From assembly GCA_022774645.1 (NCBI GenBank), contig JALFKQ010000003.1, forward strand, positions 1 through 64,000: DNA of 64,000 nucleotides, in the 5' to 3' direction. Below, in pieces: positions 25,368 through 37,925 of the stretch. The translations under genes were made by a program, and so were the position numbers. How positions within the stretch are numbered: position 1 is the stretch's first letter; every line of letters starts with the position of its first letter. This DNA is from Mycoplasmatota bacterium. Its GTDB lineage: Bacteria > Bacillota_I > Bacilli_A > RF39 > UBA660. The notes below the pieces were generated by a model, which was not told the origin of the DNA, made no database searches, and saw only the letters and a program-made list of their open reading frames with translations.

Positions 25368-27107
25368 AACAACTACTTTTAAATACTTAGGAATATTAAT
25401 TACATCACTATTTTCAAATAAATTAACAATATCACTATTCTTAACATAAACAATATTCGAATTAGAATCCCAAAACATATTTTCTAAATTAACTTTATCA
25501 CTAATATCAAATGTAGAAATATCCAAACTTTTCACATGACAATTTCTAAACATTTGATCCATATTAGTAACTTTACTTGTATTAAAACTACTTAAATTTA
25601 TTTCAGTTGCATCACTAACAGCAAACATACCACCCATATCTGTTACATTACTAGTATCCCATGAACTTAAATCCAATTTAGATACATTTGTTCCCCAAAA
25701 CATGCTTCCCATCTTTGTTACATTATGTGTATCAAAACTCTCAAGACCTTTTATTTCAGTGGCTTCTGTATTCATAAACATTATGCCCATATCTGTTACA
25801 TTACTTGTATCAAATGAACTGACATCTATTATTTTAGATGTATTAAACATAAACATAGCACCCATATCTGTTACATTACTTGTATCAAAATTACTTAAAT
25901 TTAAATAATCTACTTTAGTACCATAAAACATTGCATTCATGTTAATTACCTTACTTGTATTAAAATTCTCAATACCAATTATTTTAGTAGCACTAGACCA
26001 AGCTAAAAAACATAAGAAACTTGTAACATTACTTGTATCAAAACTGCTCAAATTAAGAGTTAAAGCTTTACTTTCTCTAAACATATGTTCCATATTAGTA
26101 ACTTTACTTGTATTAAAAAACTCTAAACCATCTATAACTTCTGCTTTACTAGCCCAAAACATAGCATATAATCTAATAACATTATTAGTAGTAAAATTAC
26201 TTAAATCTAATTTAGTAGCCTCAGTACTTTTAAACATAAAATCCATATATTTTACTTTTTTAGTATTAAAATTAGCTACATCGAGAGTTTTAGCTTTGCT
26301 TCCATTAAACATATTTCCCATAGTTGTAACATTATGAGTATCCAATTTTTCTAAACCAATTATTTCTGTAGCTGCACTTTCATAAAACATAGAATTCATA
26401 TTAGTAACTTTACTTGAATTAAAATTACTTATATCAATTGAACTAGCCTTACTATACCTATACATTGCATTAGTTGACACTACAGGTTTGTCATTTATGA
26501 ATGCACATATCTCTCCACTAACTGAACTTGTACTTGATTTATCTGTAAGTTGTACTCCCCATCCGTCGTTTCTAATGTTTTGCCAATCGATAGTAGTACC
26601 ATCTTCTAGATTTTTCCCCTCTTGTCTATATCTATATGTGTAAGCACCTTGAACAAACTCAGCACCTTGAACTAGTTTACCATCATAAGTACATTTAACA
26701 GGTTCTGGAGCATAAGGATTTCCTTCACAATCTCCTTCTTCTATTAATTCATAAGTTAAACTTTTTATATCATTAATACGACTTCTTATACAATAAGTCC
26801 CATCAGAAACTTTAAAATCTTTTATAACACCACTATCATCTAATCTTATATCATAAACTAATTTATCTGTATCTATATTTAATTTATTATCCGAAGAATC
26901 TATTTTATTGATAACATTTCCCCTCATATTTTCAGTAATATATTTTTTAGATACTTCTTTGTATAAATTTTTAGCTTCTGTTAAAAATATTTCTTTCTTC
27001 ACTCTATTAAACATTTCAAGTACATTTGGAAGAGCTATTATAATAAGTAAAGCTAAAATTGCTATTACAGCTAGTAATTCCACTAATGTAAATCCTTTTT
27101 TATTCAT
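25362..27107 (-). CDS. Type IV pseudopilin fused to BspA-like (DUF285) repeats
   Basis: The N-terminus is a class III prepilin signal (KKG|FTLVELLAVIAI, with Glu5 of the mature protein) followed by the long pilin helix. A linker with pilin-like features runs to ~138. Residues ~139-216 form the module shared with the 4463-5692 protein. The rest (~217-560) holds about 13 repeats of 23-25 residues of DUF285 type (NVTDMGAMF patterns). A prepilin peptidase and pilus motor would be needed; none is in the window. The mRNA should start with AGAATAGAGG. Function unknown; an adhesive minor pilin is plausible. Confidence 0.8.
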   Translation of the reverse strand: MNKKGFTLVELLAVIAILALLIIIALPNVLEMFNRVKKEIFLTEAKNLYKEVSKKYITENMRGNVINKIDSSDNKLNIDTDKLVYDIRLDDSGVIKDFKVSDGTYCIRSRINDIKSLTYELIEEGDCEGNPYAPEPVKCTYDGKLVQGAEFVQGAYTYRYRQEGKNLEDGTTIDWQNIRNDGWGVQLTDKSSTSSVSGEICAFINDKPVVSTNAMYRYSKASSIDISNFNSSKVTNMNSMFYESAATEIIGLEKLDTHNVTTMGNMFNGSKAKTLDVANFNTKKVKYMDFMFKSTEATKLDLSNFTTNNVIRLYAMFWASKAEVIDGLEFFNTSKVTNMEHMFRESKALTLNLSSFDTSNVTSFLCFLAWSSATKIIGIENFNTSKVINMNAMFYGTKVDYLNLSNFDTSNVTDMGAMFMFNTSKIIDVSSFDTSNVTDMGIMFMNTEATEIKGLESFDTHNVTKMGSMFWGTNVSKLDLSSWDTSNVTDMGGMFAVSDATEINLSSFNTSKVTNMDQMFRNCHVKSLDISTFDISDKVNLENMFWDSNSNIVYVKNSDIVNLFENSDVINIPKYLKVVVK

Positions 27108-27116
27108 TTAACTTCA

Positions 27117-27139
27117 CCTCTATTCTATTAGATATTTTA
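27117..27139 (-). promoter_or_regulatory. Promoter/start region with shared AGAATAGAGG (pseudopilin-BspA)
   Basis: TAAAAT (27134-27139), 7 nt, AGAATAGAGG (27117-27126), then the ATG at 27107. Weak -10 box; identical 10-mer to three other genes. Confidence 0.5.
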
Positions 27140-27144
27140 TCATT

Positions 27145-27172
27145 AAAAAAGCACTATTTCTAGTGCTTTTTT
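27145..27172. terminator. Terminator after trmK
   Basis: 12-bp perfect stem with TTTC loop (arms 27145-27156 and 27161-27172) and T runs on both strands; ends the dnaG-rpoD-trmK unit. Confidence 0.8.
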
Positions 27173-27201
27173 AAAGTAAAATTAAATGACATAATTTTAG
27201 C

Positions 27202-27822
27202 TTAATTAAATTTTATATATTTTAGTACTTCATTTATTTTATCATTTCTATCTTTTGATTGTTCTTTTATACTAAGATACTTATTTTTTAAATAATTCAA
27301 ATAATCATTATATAAATTATCATCTATATGATTTTTACCAAGTAATATTTCTTTTCTTGTTAAATCATTATTACCTTCTTTAAATAATATTAAATTATAA
27401 TATTTATTATTTTCTTTTATTATTAATTCTCTATCAATTTTATAATTTAAGTCATTCATTTTAGTTCTTAATATATCATGATAATTATTAGATATTGTTA
27501 TTACTTTTTTAAATCTTAATTTTGTATTATTAAGTATTTCTAATATTGTATGTGTACCCATACCCGAAAGTACTACTGTATCTGCTTCTCCTTCTTTAAT
27601 ATTTGAAAGTCCATCAGATACTCTTAAATCTATATAATTACTATATCCTAATTTATTAATATCTTCTTTTGCTCTTAATATTACATTTATACTTATATCA
27701 CTAGCAATAGATTTTATATTAGATTTTGCAAGCATAATACCAAGTTTAGCTTGATCACACCCTACATCTACTACTTTATCATTTTTATCAATAAATGAAT
27801 ATATACTTTCTATTCTATTCAA
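27202..27822 (-). CDS. trmK: tRNA (adenine-22-N1)-methyltransferase TrmK
   Basis: TrmK makes m1A22 in tRNA. The SAM-binding motif [13 protein letters not shown] (~16-28) and the family motif [11 protein letters not shown] (~84) are clear, with the C-terminal coiled-coil tail. Length 206 aa is somewhat short. The gene directly follows rpoD with an 8-bp overlap, as yqfN follows sigA in Bacillus. Confidence 0.9.
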   Translation of the reverse strand: MNRIESIYSFIDKNDKVVDVGCDQAKLGIMLAKSNIKSIASDISINVILRAKEDINKLGYSNYIDLRVSDGLSNIKEGEADTVVLSGMGTHTILEILNNTKLRFKKVITISNNYHDILRTKMNDLNYKIDRELIIKENNKYYNLILFKEGNNDLTRKEILLGKNHIDDNLYNDYLNYLKNKYLSIKEQSKDRNDKINEVLKYIKFN

Positions 27823-28906
27823 TTAAGAAATCCTTTAATTTTTTAGCTCTTGATGGGTGTCTTAATTTTCTAAGAGCTTTTGCTTCTATTTGTCTAATTC
27901 TTTCTCTTGTAACTTTAAATTGTTTACCAACTTCTTCAAGAGTATGACTAGATCCATCAAATAAACCAAATCTAAGTTCTAAAACTTCTTTTTCTCTTAC
28001 TGTTAATGTATCAAGAACTTCTCTTAATTCATCTTTAAGTATTTCATAAGTAGCAAATTCTTCCGGTGACATAGTTCTTTCATCAGCAAGAAAATCTCCT
28101 AAATGTGAATCATCTTCTTCACCTATTGGTGTTTCTAAACTTACTGGATCTTGACTAATTTTTCTAATTTCAACTATTTTATCAGCTGAAAGTCCCATCT
28201 TTTTAGCAAGTTCTTGATCAGTAGGTTCACGATTAAGTTCAAGAGTCATTTGTCTTTCTATTCTAGCCATTTTATTAATAGTTTCAACCATATGTACAGG
28301 AACTCTTATTGTTCTTGCTTGATCTGCTAGTGCTCTTGTTATAGCTTGTCTTATCCACCAAGTAGCATAAGTACTAAATTTATACCCTTTATCATAATCA
28401 AACTTTTCAACAGCTTTCATAAGTCCAATATTACCTTCTTGAATTAAATCTAAGAATAATAGACCTCTTCCTACATATCTTTTAGCAATAGAAACAACAA
28501 GTCTAAGGTTAGATTCAGCAAGAATATTTTTAGCTTGTTCATCTCCTTCTGCAACTCTCTTAGAAAGTTCTTGTTCTTCTTCAAGAGATAACAAACTTAT
28601 TTTACCTATTTCTTTTAAGTACATTCTTACATTATCATTAACACTCATATCCTTACTTTCATCAGGAACATCATCAATAATAATATCATTCTTTAAATCA
28701 ATATTTCCATTATCTTCTTCATCTTCAGCTCTAACTTCAATATGATTTTCATTAAGAGCATTATATAACTCATCCAAAGCATTAGCATCTAAATCTAAAT
28801 CAATAGTTTTTTTAGCTATTTGTTCATAAGTTAAAAATCCTTCTTTTTTACCAGCTTCAACTAATTCTTGTAATCTTTCTTCAAAAGTTTTAATATTATT
28901 TACCAT
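27815..28906 (-). CDS. rpoD: Housekeeping sigma factor RpoD (SigA)
   Basis: Primary sigma factor (363 aa). Region 1.2 ([13 protein letters not shown]), region 2.4 ([19 protein letters not shown]), region 3 and region 4.2 ([26 protein letters not shown]) are complete. The short region 1.1 at the N-terminus is typical of Firmicutes. It overlaps dnaG by 7 bp in the classical dnaG-rpoD macromolecular synthesis operon. Confidence 0.98.
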   Translation of the reverse strand: MVNNIKTFEERLQELVEAGKKEGFLTYEQIAKKTIDLDLDANALDELYNALNENHIEVRAEDEEDNGNIDLKNDIIIDDVPDESKDMSVNDNVRMYLKEIGKISLLSLEEEQELSKRVAEGDEQAKNILAESNLRLVVSIAKRYVGRGLLFLDLIQEGNIGLMKAVEKFDYDKGYKFSTYATWWIRQAITRALADQARTIRVPVHMVETINKMARIERQMTLELNREPTDQELAKKMGLSADKIVEIRKISQDPVSLETPIGEEDDSHLGDFLADERTMSPEEFATYEILKDELREVLDTLTVREKEVLELRFGLFDGSSHTLEEVGKQFKVTRERIRQIEAKALRKLRHPSRAKKLKDFLIE

Positions 28907-30639
28907 TTCAACACTTCCTTATTTATATTTTCTATTTTCTTTGCTATTTCTATTTTTTTATTAACATCGAATGTTTCACTCATTTCATTTTTTAGAGTTT
29001 CTATTCTTTTGTTAATTGAATACATTTTAATAGTATTAATATAATCATCTAACTCTTCAGTTGTATATTCTTCATTATTATGATATTTCATTACTTCTTT
29101 AACAGTATTCATAAGTTTATCATTATCAGAAATATAATCTAAAAAATCACTATAATTATAATAACCATAATCATTTCTAAACTCAATTATTTTATATGCT
29201 AAATTAGCTCTATCATCTTGTATTAAATATCCAAGAGTATTTTCAAAATAAAGTATTACATCCTCATAATTAAGCATTAAGTAAAGTAATCTAAGTTCAC
29301 TCTTATCATATTTATTATATCTAGTTATTTTCTTTGGCTCTTCTACTTGCTTAACAGCCATTTTTTTATTTAATTTGATTTCATTTCTTATATCAGATTC
29401 ATTTATACCAAACTCTTCTGCGATATCTTTTATTTTTAAATCAATTAATATTTGACTATCTAAATCATTTAGTGAAAGAACAGCTTCTCTTATATATTTT
29501 GCTTTTTCAACAGCATCTTTCATATTTCTTTTTCTTTTTAAATATTTAAGTTTAAAATCTATGAAAGAAACTCTATTATCATAAGCAATTTTAAAAGCAT
29601 CACTTCCTTTATTTTTTATAAAATCATCACTATCTTTATAATCTTCAAATACTATAACTTCTGTATCTATATTATTTTTTAGTAATGTTTCTCCTGCTTC
29701 GATTGTACCTTTAACACCGGCATCATCTTGATCAAGATTTAGTATTACTTTACACTTCCATTTAATTATTTTTTCTAGATGTTTTTGTGTAAATGCAGTA
29801 CCCATTATTGCTACTACATTCTTATAACCAACAGATGACATTCTAATGGTATCCATAAAACCTTCAGTAATAATAATTTCTCTCTTTTTCTTTATTTCTG
29901 CAAGTGCATTATTGATATTATAAAATACCTCACTCTTCTTAAATATATCTGTTTCTTTTGTATTTGAATATTTAGGAAGTGTATTATTATTTAAATCTTC
30001 ATTAGTATATTTTCTACCACTAAATGCTACTACATTGTTATTCTCATCAATAATTGGAAATATAATTCTATCTTGAAATGTATCATAATATCTACCATTT
30101 ATTTCTTTAATAATATCCAGTTTTACTAAATCATCATAGCTATATTTTTTAAATAATATAGTTGATAATTTATTAGTTGTTGAGAGTCCAATATTAAATT
30201 CATTAATTATATCCTTTGATATTTTTCTTTCTTCTAAATACTTAGTAGCCTTAATTCCTTCAGTCGAAAGTAAATTTGCTTTAAAATATTTATTAACCGT
30301 ATCATTAATCTCATATAATTTTTCATATTTAGTATTTACTTTTTTAGTAGTATTTATATCTACTTTAATATTAGCTCTATCAGCTAACATCTTTAATGCT
30401 TCTATAAAAGTTATACCATTATATTTTTGAACAAATGTTATAACATTACCACTCTCACCACAACTAAAACATTTATAAATTTGCTTATCTGGTTGAACAC
30501 TAAATGATGGACTATGATCATCATGAAAAGGACATAAAGCTTTATTTTTATCATTTAAATTAATATAGCTACCAATGACATCTACTATATCATTTTTAGA
30601 TTTAATTTCATTAATAACAGACTTATCAATAAATGCCAT
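28900..30639 (-). CDS. dnaG: DNA primase DnaG
   Basis: DnaG makes RNA primers for replication. The CHC2 zinc ribbon (C36, H39, C57, C60) is followed by the catalytic core, the Toprim domain (EGFMDTIRM near 261; LDQDDAG near 300) and a C-terminal region expected to bind DnaB. Length 579 aa is normal. AGGAGG precedes the start. Confidence 0.97.
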   Translation of the reverse strand: MAFIDKSVINEIKSKNDIVDVIGSYINLNDKNKALCPFHDDHSPSFSVQPDKQIYKCFSCGESGNVITFVQKYNGITFIEALKMLADRANIKVDINTTKKVNTKYEKLYEINDTVNKYFKANLLSTEGIKATKYLEERKISKDIINEFNIGLSTTNKLSTILFKKYSYDDLVKLDIIKEINGRYYDTFQDRIIFPIIDENNNVVAFSGRKYTNEDLNNNTLPKYSNTKETDIFKKSEVFYNINNALAEIKKKREIIITEGFMDTIRMSSVGYKNVVAIMGTAFTQKHLEKIIKWKCKVILNLDQDDAGVKGTIEAGETLLKNNIDTEVIVFEDYKDSDDFIKNKGSDAFKIAYDNRVSFIDFKLKYLKRKRNMKDAVEKAKYIREAVLSLNDLDSQILIDLKIKDIAEEFGINESDIRNEIKLNKKMAVKQVEEPKKITRYNKYDKSELRLLYLMLNYEDVILYFENTLGYLIQDDRANLAYKIIEFRNDYGYYNYSDFLDYISDNDKLMNTVKEVMKYHNNEEYTTEELDDYINTIKMYSINKRIETLKNEMSETFDVNKKIEIAKKIENINKEVLKW

Positions 30640-30707
30640 CTTTTTGTCCTCCTAATAGTTATATACGAAATAAAATTCAAAAACACTTCTTTTTTTGTGA
30701 ATTTTAT

Positions 30708-30739
30708 GAAAAAATCGCTCATATTATATCATATAAGCG
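30708..30739 (-). terminator. Terminator after the GreA-like gene
   Basis: 9-bp stem with one G-U pair (30716-30724 with 30731-30739), then ATTTTTT on the minus strand. A second A/T-rich inverted repeat (AAAATTCA/TGAATTTT, about 30672-30705) follows nearer dnaG. Confidence 0.6.
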
Positions 30740-30759
30740 AAATTTTGTCCATAAATTTA

Positions 30760-31254
30760 CTATAATTCAAGTTTTTGTTCCTTTAACTTAGACAATATCG
30801 TAATAGCATTTGTATAACCATTAGTTGAATAAAAAATTGTATCACCTATTGTTCTTAAATATATTCTTCTACCTATAATACTAGAAGTATCAGTAACTAT
30901 AGTAGCAGAACAATCATTAGAACTATTAGTAGATACTTTAACATCAAATGTATGACCATTTATTAAAAGTATAACAGTATCACCTAAACCAACAATATCT
31001 TCACTATTTTCTTTTTCAGGATTTATAACTATTCTTTCAAGTCTAGTCACCTTCTCTTCTAATTCTTCACTAAGACTAGTTCCTTCACTTTTAAGATTTT
31101 CTAAAAAAGATTGTTTAGTAAATTCATCAAGACCCATTCTATCACTAACATATTCTCTTAATGATTCTACTCTTTCCATATTTTCTTTTACAGCATTAAT
31201 ACTTTTTAAATATTCATTATACCCTTTTTCACTAACATAGATTTCATTTTCCAT
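30760..31254 (-). CDS. GreA/GreB-like transcript cleavage factor (divergent)
   Basis: The layout fits Gre factors: an N-terminal helical hairpin of ~75 residues (YVSEKGYNEYLKSI ... LSEELEEKVTRLERI) and a C-terminal FKBP-like domain starting at IVGLGDTVIL. Length 164 aa is typical. The hairpin tip lacks an obvious pair of acidic residues, so cleavage activity is uncertain. It could instead act as a Gre-like antagonist of RNA polymerase. Its own terminator separates it from dnaG. Confidence 0.6.
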   Translation of the reverse strand: MENEIYVSEKGYNEYLKSINAVKENMERVESLREYVSDRMGLDEFTKQSFLENLKSEGTSLSEELEEKVTRLERIVINPEKENSEDIVGLGDTVILLINGHTFDVKVSTNSSNDCSATIVTDTSSIIGRRIYLRTIGDTIFYSTNGYTNAITILSKLKEQKLEL

Positions 31255-31311
31255 AAAAAACCCCCATATAAAAATTGTTCATATAATATACCATAAATTT
31301 AGAAAAAACAC

Positions 31312-31344
31312 AATAAAAAATAATTAAGCAAGAACTTAATTATT
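31312..31344 (-). terminator. Terminator after dnaJ
   Basis: 10-bp perfect stem (31319-31328 with 31335-31344), then TTTTTTATTG on the minus strand; overlaps the dnaJ stop. Confidence 0.8.
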
Positions 31345-32485
31345 TATTTAATCTATTAAATTTAGTGAATTCTGGTTCATCACTTACATCAGTATCATCT
31401 AAATCTTCTAAAATACCTTTTTGTTTTCTAGTTAGATTTCTTGGTATTATTAGTTTAAGAACACAATAGAAATCTCCTTTTTTCCAAGAATCTGGATTAT
31501 TTATACCTTTACCCTTAATTCTTAAAATATCCCCTGGTTGACTTCCTTCTTTTATTTTAAGTTCTACTGTACCATCCATTGTTTTAATGTTCTTTTTAGT
31601 ACCAAGACATAAATCAGTAATAGATACAGGTAAATCTATATAAACATCATTTCCTTCTCTTCTATAAAGTTCATGAGGCATAACTTTGATTTCAATATAT
31701 AAGTCTCCATTAGGTCCCCCATTTATTCCTGCTTCACCTTTACCGCTAAGTCTTAATTGCTCTCCAGTATCAATACCAGCTGGAATATCTATTGTAATTG
31801 TTTTATTAACTTTAACTTTTCCAGAACCCTTACAAGTACTACATTTTGACTTAAATGATTTTCCAGTACCGTTACAATTTGAACAAACTGTTTTTGATTG
31901 AATTGTACCTAAAATAGTATTAGTTTGTTTAATAACATAACCTCTACCACCACAGTCTTCACAAGTTTCTTGTCCGTGTCCACCTGCTCCATCACAGTCT
32001 TCACAAGTTTCATAGTATTCTAAATCTATATCTTTTTTGCAACCATAAGCAGCTTCCATAAAGTCTATTTTCATTCCATATAAACTATCGCTACCTTTTC
32101 TTGCTCTATTAGAACTAGATCTACCACTTCCACCAAATGAACCAAATGAAGAGCCAAAGCCACCAGAGAATAAGTCATCAAATATATCACTGAAATCAAA
32201 TCCAGCGGCTCCACCACCAAATGGATTACCAGAGAAACCTCCGCCAGCATTACCATAAGGATTTTCAAAAGCAGCATGACCATATTTATCATATTGAGCT
32301 CGCTTATCTTTATCAGAAAGACATGCATAAGCTTCTTGAGCTTCCTTAAACTTTTCAGGAGCATCTGGACTCTTATTTAAATCTGGATGAAATTCTTTAG
32401 CTTTTTTTCTAAATGCTGATTTAATTTCAGCATCAGTAGCATCCTTAGATACACCAAGAACCTCATAATAATCTCTTTTTGCCAT
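31340..32485 (-). CDS. dnaJ: Chaperone DnaJ (Hsp40)
   Basis: DnaJ delivers clients to DnaK and stimulates its ATPase. J domain with HPD ([10 protein letters not shown], ~33-36), Gly/Phe-rich linker (~75-130) with GGSGRSSS, four CxxCxGxG zinc repeats ([32 protein letters not shown]) and the C-terminal substrate-binding domain. Length 381 aa is typical. A peptidase gene separates it from dnaK. Confidence 0.98.
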   Translation of the reverse strand: MAKRDYYEVLGVSKDATDAEIKSAFRKKAKEFHPDLNKSPDAPEKFKEAQEAYACLSDKDKRAQYDKYGHAAFENPYGNAGGGFSGNPFGGGAAGFDFSDIFDDLFSGGFGSSFGSFGGSGRSSSNRARKGSDSLYGMKIDFMEAAYGCKKDIDLEYYETCEDCDGAGGHGQETCEDCGGRGYVIKQTNTILGTIQSKTVCSNCNGTGKSFKSKCSTCKGSGKVKVNKTITIDIPAGIDTGEQLRLSGKGEAGINGGPNGDLYIEIKVMPHELYRREGNDVYIDLPVSITDLCLGTKKNIKTMDGTVELKIKEGSQPGDILRIKGKGINNPDSWKKGDFYCVLKLIIPRNLTRKQKGILEDLDDTDVSDEPEFTKFNRLNK

Positions 32486-32496
32486 AACATCTCTCC

Positions 32497-34251
32497 CTAT
32501 TCATCTATATATTTTTTAAGTAAGTTTAATTTTTCATTAAATATTTCAAATGCTCTATTCATAACATTAACATCACTAATATCAACAAGAGCATCTTTTA
32601 ATATATCAAGTGGATACTTACTACCTCCACTCTTTAAGAAATTAAGATATTTTTCTTTATAATTTTTATCTTTCTTTAAATTATCTACTATTATAATCGC
32701 ACTTATAAAGCCAGTCGCATATTTATAAACATAAAATGAAGAATAAAAGTGTGGTATTCTTGACCATTCATATTTAATATCTTCATCAATACAAACAGTA
32801 TCTCCAAAATATTTTTTATTTAAATCATAATAAATATTACATAAAGTATCTCTACTTAAATTCTCATTATTATCTTCCATATCATGAACTATTTTTTCAA
32901 ATTCAGCAAACATAGTTTGTCTATATACAGTAGATTTAAATTTATTTAAAAATTCAACTAAATAATATATTTTTTCATTTTTATCATCTGTATTATTAAA
33001 TAAATATTCACTTAATAATATCTCATTAACAGTTGATGCGACTTCTGCTAAAAATATTGGATAATTAGCATTAACATATTCTTGATTCAAATTAGAATAA
33101 TAACTATGCATCGCATGTCCCATCTCATGAGCAATAGTTGAAATTGAATTAATATCACCTTCAAAATTTAAACATACATAAGGAGGAACACCATAAGTGG
33201 CCCATTCAAAAGCACCACTTCTCTTACCTTTCTTAGGTAACACTGAAACAGATTTATTATTTATAACAGTTTTAAAATCTTTTATATATTCACTTCCAAG
33301 TATATTAAGTGCTTTATATATAATTTCAAGACTATCACCATAACTATATTTTCTTTCAGGCATACTAGATATATTTACATAAGTATCATATAAATGATAT
33401 TTAGAAAGACCAAGTACATTCTTTTTCACTTTATAATAATCATATAAATAACTCAAATTATCACTAGTACATTTAATTAAATTATTATATAAAGATTTAT
33501 CAATATTATCACTACTTAAATACATAGATAAACTGTCAGAATACTTTCTAGTATTTGATATTAATTTATCACATTTAACATGTCCTAAATATAAACTACT
33601 AAATGTATTTATATGATTTTTATAGTACTTATACAACTTATTAAAAGCAGACTTTCTAACACTTCTATTTTTAGAACTAATAAGTACTCCATAATTAGAA
33701 TTAGTAAGTGTAATTAAGTTACCTTCTTCATCCTTTAACTTATCAAAAGATATATCAGTATTATCAAGTTCTTCAAAAGCATTCTCAGGTATTCTATATA
33801 AAGATGACATATCAGATAATATCTTTTCCTCTTTTTCACTAAGGACATGGTCTTTATCTTTAAATAATTTTTCAAAATAGAATCTATATTTTTCTAATCT
33901 ATCATCATTTCTTATTTTATTTAAAATATCTTCATAATCTAATTTCAAGATTTCTGGAATAACAAAACTTCTTTCACTATTAGCTTTATCATAAATATTA
34001 AGAACACTATTTACAAGTTCCTTACTTTCATTATTAGTCATATCTTCATAAAACTTTAAAAAGGAATAAATATATATTCTTTCACATAATAAATCTATTT
34101 TACTATCTGTTTCTAAAAACCCATACAAATTATCAAATATTTTACCTTTATATTTAATAATTTCTTTTAATAAATCATTTATTTTATCTATTGTACTTTT
34201 AAGTTCATCATCATTTTTAAATATTCTAGTTAAATCCCAATCGTAATCCAT
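32497..34251 (-). CDS. pepF: M3-family oligoendopeptidase F
   Basis: A cytoplasmic zinc oligopeptidase of the PepF/M3B type. The zinc motif [12 protein letters not shown] sits near residue 380, with the downstream Glu in FLAEVAST. Length 584 aa is typical. It lies inside the heat-shock group between dnaK and dnaJ, 11 bp before dnaJ, so its product may be induced by heat along with the chaperones and clear peptides. Confidence 0.92.
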   Translation of the reverse strand: MDYDWDLTRIFKNDDELKSTIDKINDLLKEIIKYKGKIFDNLYGFLETDSKIDLLCERIYIYSFLKFYEDMTNNESKELVNSVLNIYDKANSERSFVIPEILKLDYEDILNKIRNDDRLEKYRFYFEKLFKDKDHVLSEKEEKILSDMSSLYRIPENAFEELDNTDISFDKLKDEEGNLITLTNSNYGVLISSKNRSVRKSAFNKLYKYYKNHINTFSSLYLGHVKCDKLISNTRKYSDSLSMYLSSDNIDKSLYNNLIKCTSDNLSYLYDYYKVKKNVLGLSKYHLYDTYVNISSMPERKYSYGDSLEIIYKALNILGSEYIKDFKTVINNKSVSVLPKKGKRSGAFEWATYGVPPYVCLNFEGDINSISTIAHEMGHAMHSYYSNLNQEYVNANYPIFLAEVASTVNEILLSEYLFNNTDDKNEKIYYLVEFLNKFKSTVYRQTMFAEFEKIVHDMEDNNENLSRDTLCNIYYDLNKKYFGDTVCIDEDIKYEWSRIPHFYSSFYVYKYATGFISAIIIVDNLKKDKNYKEKYLNFLKSGGSKYPLDILKDALVDISDVNVMNRAFEIFNEKLNLLKKYIDE

Positions 34252-34276
34252 TAATTCTCCTTATATATAAATATAA

Positions 34277-34293
34277 GGGCTCTAAAAGAGCCC
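34277..34293 (-). terminator. GC-rich hairpin between dnaK and pepF
   Basis: 7-bp stem GGGCTCT/AGAGCCC with a 3-nt loop, unusually GC-rich for this genome, followed by TTATATTTATAT. The U tract is poor, so it may attenuate pepF-dnaJ or stabilise the dnaK mRNA end. Confidence 0.55.
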
Positions 34294-34304
34294 CTATTCA
34301 TAAA

Positions 34305-36143
<1,839 letters not shown>

Positions 36144-36158
36144 TTATCTCTCCTTTTC

Positions 36159-36758
36159 TTATTTGTTAACTTTAACCATTGCTGGTCTAATTAACTTATC
36201 TTTATATTTATAACCTTTTGTATATACTTCAAGTACAATATTCTCAGGTTTATTCTCGTCGTGCTCAGTTAAAACAGCCTCAGATACATGAGGATCAAAC
36301 TCAAGACCTAAGCATTCAACTTCACGAACTTCATATTTATCAAGTAAAGCAGTTAAATTACCAAGTATCATCTTAAATCCACTTAGGAATTTACTTACTT
36401 CATCACTTAAATCATTATCATCCATAGAAACAGCTCTTTCTAAATTATCTTTAATAACAAGTATCTCTTTAATGAAATCTTCTCCTTCATATTGAAGCAT
36501 TTTACTAATTTCACCTTGAGTTCTCGTTTTAAAATTTAGAAATTCAGCTTGAAGTCTCATATATTTTTCTTCAAGTTCTTTATTTCTACTTCCTAATATT
36601 TGAATCATCATTTCAGGGTCTATGCTTCCGCATCCAGAACATCCTGCACATGATCCAGAACAACCACTATCTTCATTAGTTTCACATTCACATGTGCTTT
36701 CATTGCTAGTTTGTTCATTAATATTTTGTTCTTCTTCTTTTATATGTTTTTTTGACAT
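36159..36758 (-). CDS. grpE: Nucleotide exchange factor GrpE with Cys-rich N-terminal tail
   Basis: GrpE releases ADP from DnaK. The long helix (~45-110) and the C-terminal beta domain (FDPHVSEAVL, VYTKGYKYKDKLIRPAMVKV) are standard; length 199 aa. The disordered N-terminal tail is unusual: it has six Cys at 23, 25, 33, 37, 40 and 43 in a CxC...CxxxCxxCxxC arrangement between Gly/Ser residues. Most GrpE proteins have few or no Cys there. It could bind a metal or sense redox state, but this is not shown. It overlaps hrcA by 1 bp. Confidence 0.95.
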   Translation of the reverse strand: MSKKHIKEEEQNINEQTSNESTCECETNEDSGCSGSCAGCSGCGSIDPEMMIQILGSRNKELEEKYMRLQAEFLNFKTRTQGEISKMLQYEGEDFIKEILVIKDNLERAVSMDDNDLSDEVSKFLSGFKMILGNLTALLDKYEVREVECLGLEFDPHVSEAVLTEHDENKPENIVLEVYTKGYKYKDKLIRPAMVKVNK

Positions 36759-37756
36759 TATTTCTTCCTCTCTATATGTTCTTTTAAATATTCAAGCATA
36801 TTTACGACTCTATCGTATTCCATTCTTTTTGGTCCGATTACAGCAATAGTTCCTTCAGTTCCATTATTAGCTTTATATTTAGTTTTAACTATTGTTACAT
36901 TGTCATCGATTTCGCTTTCACTACCAATATATACCTTAACCTCATCATTAGTCTCTTCAATTTTATTCACCATATCTTTGCTTTCAAATTTACTAATAAT
37001 GTTTTTAACATCATCGACTGTAGTGAATTCTGGTTGTTTTAATATATTAGCCTTCCCACTGAACTTAACATCCCTTTCACTAGTGAAATTAGATAATGCA
37101 TTATAAAAAGCATTATACAAAACCTCATAATTTTCAATATAATTTCTTATTATAGGTTTAATTTCAAATTCTAGCTTACTAGGTACATCATCAATAGGTG
37201 TTCCAACAAGCATCTTATTCAATAACTCAGTAGTTTTAGCAACCTCACTTAATGGTATGTTTTCATCAATAGATAAATTCTTGTTTTCAACATGACCTTT
37301 ATCAGTGATTACAATAGCTACAAGCCCTCTTTCACCAACTGGAATTACTTCTACCTTAGACAATTTGTTATCACTTGATTCCTTACCTAAAACAACAGAA
37401 GTGTAATTTGTAATATCACTTATTATTTCCAAACTTTTACTAATCACATCATTAAGTTCTAAATCACGATTATTAAATATAGTTTGAAGTTTAAGCATAT
37501 CTTCACCACTTAATTTTTTAGGTTCCATCAAATTATCAACATAATATCTATATCCCATTTCAGATGGAATTCTACCAGAAGATATATGTGTCTTTTCTAA
37601 GTAACCTAAACCTTCAAGATCAGCCATATCATTTCTAATAGTAGCACTTGAACATTTAAATTTCTTACATAAAGATTTACTACCAACAGGTCTTGCAGTC
37701 TTTACATATTCTTCTACAATTTCCTTTAGTAATTCTCTTTGTCTTGTACCAATCAT
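36758..37756 (-). CDS. hrcA: Heat-inducible transcription repressor HrcA
   Basis: HrcA binds CIRCE and represses the chaperone operon. The N-terminal winged helix (TRQRELLKEIVEEYVKTARPVGSKSL; given here by its ends TRQREL...PVGSKSL) and the GAF-like domain with later motifs (GPKRMEYDRVVNMLEYL) are present. Two ATGs are adjacent; 37756 lies 6 nt from GGGAGG and is better placed than 37759. It is the first gene of hrcA-grpE-dnaK-pepF-dnaJ and has two CIRCE sites upstream. Confidence 0.96.
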   Translation of the reverse strand: MIGTRQRELLKEIVEEYVKTARPVGSKSLCKKFKCSSATIRNDMADLEGLGYLEKTHISSGRIPSEMGYRYYVDNLMEPKKLSGEDMLKLQTIFNNRDLELNDVISKSLEIISDITNYTSVVLGKESSDNKLSKVEVIPVGERGLVAIVITDKGHVENKNLSIDENIPLSEVAKTTELLNKMLVGTPIDDVPSKLEFEIKPIIRNYIENYEVLYNAFYNALSNFTSERDVKFSGKANILKQPEFTTVDDVKNIISKFESKDMVNKIEETNDEVKVYIGSESEIDDNVTIVKTKYKANNGTEGTIAVIGPKRMEYDRVVNMLEYLKEHIERKK

Positions 37757-37768
37757 CATATACCTCCC

Positions 37769-37795
37769 TTAGCACTCCTTTCTTTCTAGTGCTAA
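37769..37795 (-). promoter_or_regulatory. CIRCE operator 1
   Basis: TTAGCACTC-N9-TAGTGCTAA: the consensus CIRCE (TTAGCACTC-N9-GAGTGCTAA) with one mismatch. It lies between the -10 box and the hrcA ribosome-binding site. Confidence 0.93.
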
Positions 37796-37799
37796 ATTA

Positions 37800-37827
37800 A
37801 TTATATCACTATTTTTAGCATTGTCAA
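37800..37827 (-). promoter_or_regulatory. Sigma-A promoter of the hrcA operon
   Basis: TTGACA (37822-37827), 16-bp spacer, TATAAT (37800-37805) on the minus strand, both consensus. CIRCE 2 overlaps the -35 box and CIRCE 1 follows the -10 box, so HrcA can block polymerase from both sides. Confidence 0.9.
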
Positions 37828-37841
37828 TATGTGAGTGCTAA
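37815..37841 (-). promoter_or_regulatory. CIRCE operator 2
   Basis: TTAGCATTG-N9-GAGTGCTAA: one perfect half-site and one with two mismatches. Overlaps the -35 box. Confidence 0.8.
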
Positions 37842-37925
37842 TTTTTTTAAAATTTTAAAATTTAATACAAAAACACTTGATATTTAATTACTTTATAGCA
37901 ATTACAATAAAAAAATCTTAAAAGA

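Noticed and set aside
25702..26337. Plus-strand frames of 68 and 132 aa
   Set aside because: Antisense shadows of the regular DUF285 repeats; no start signals.
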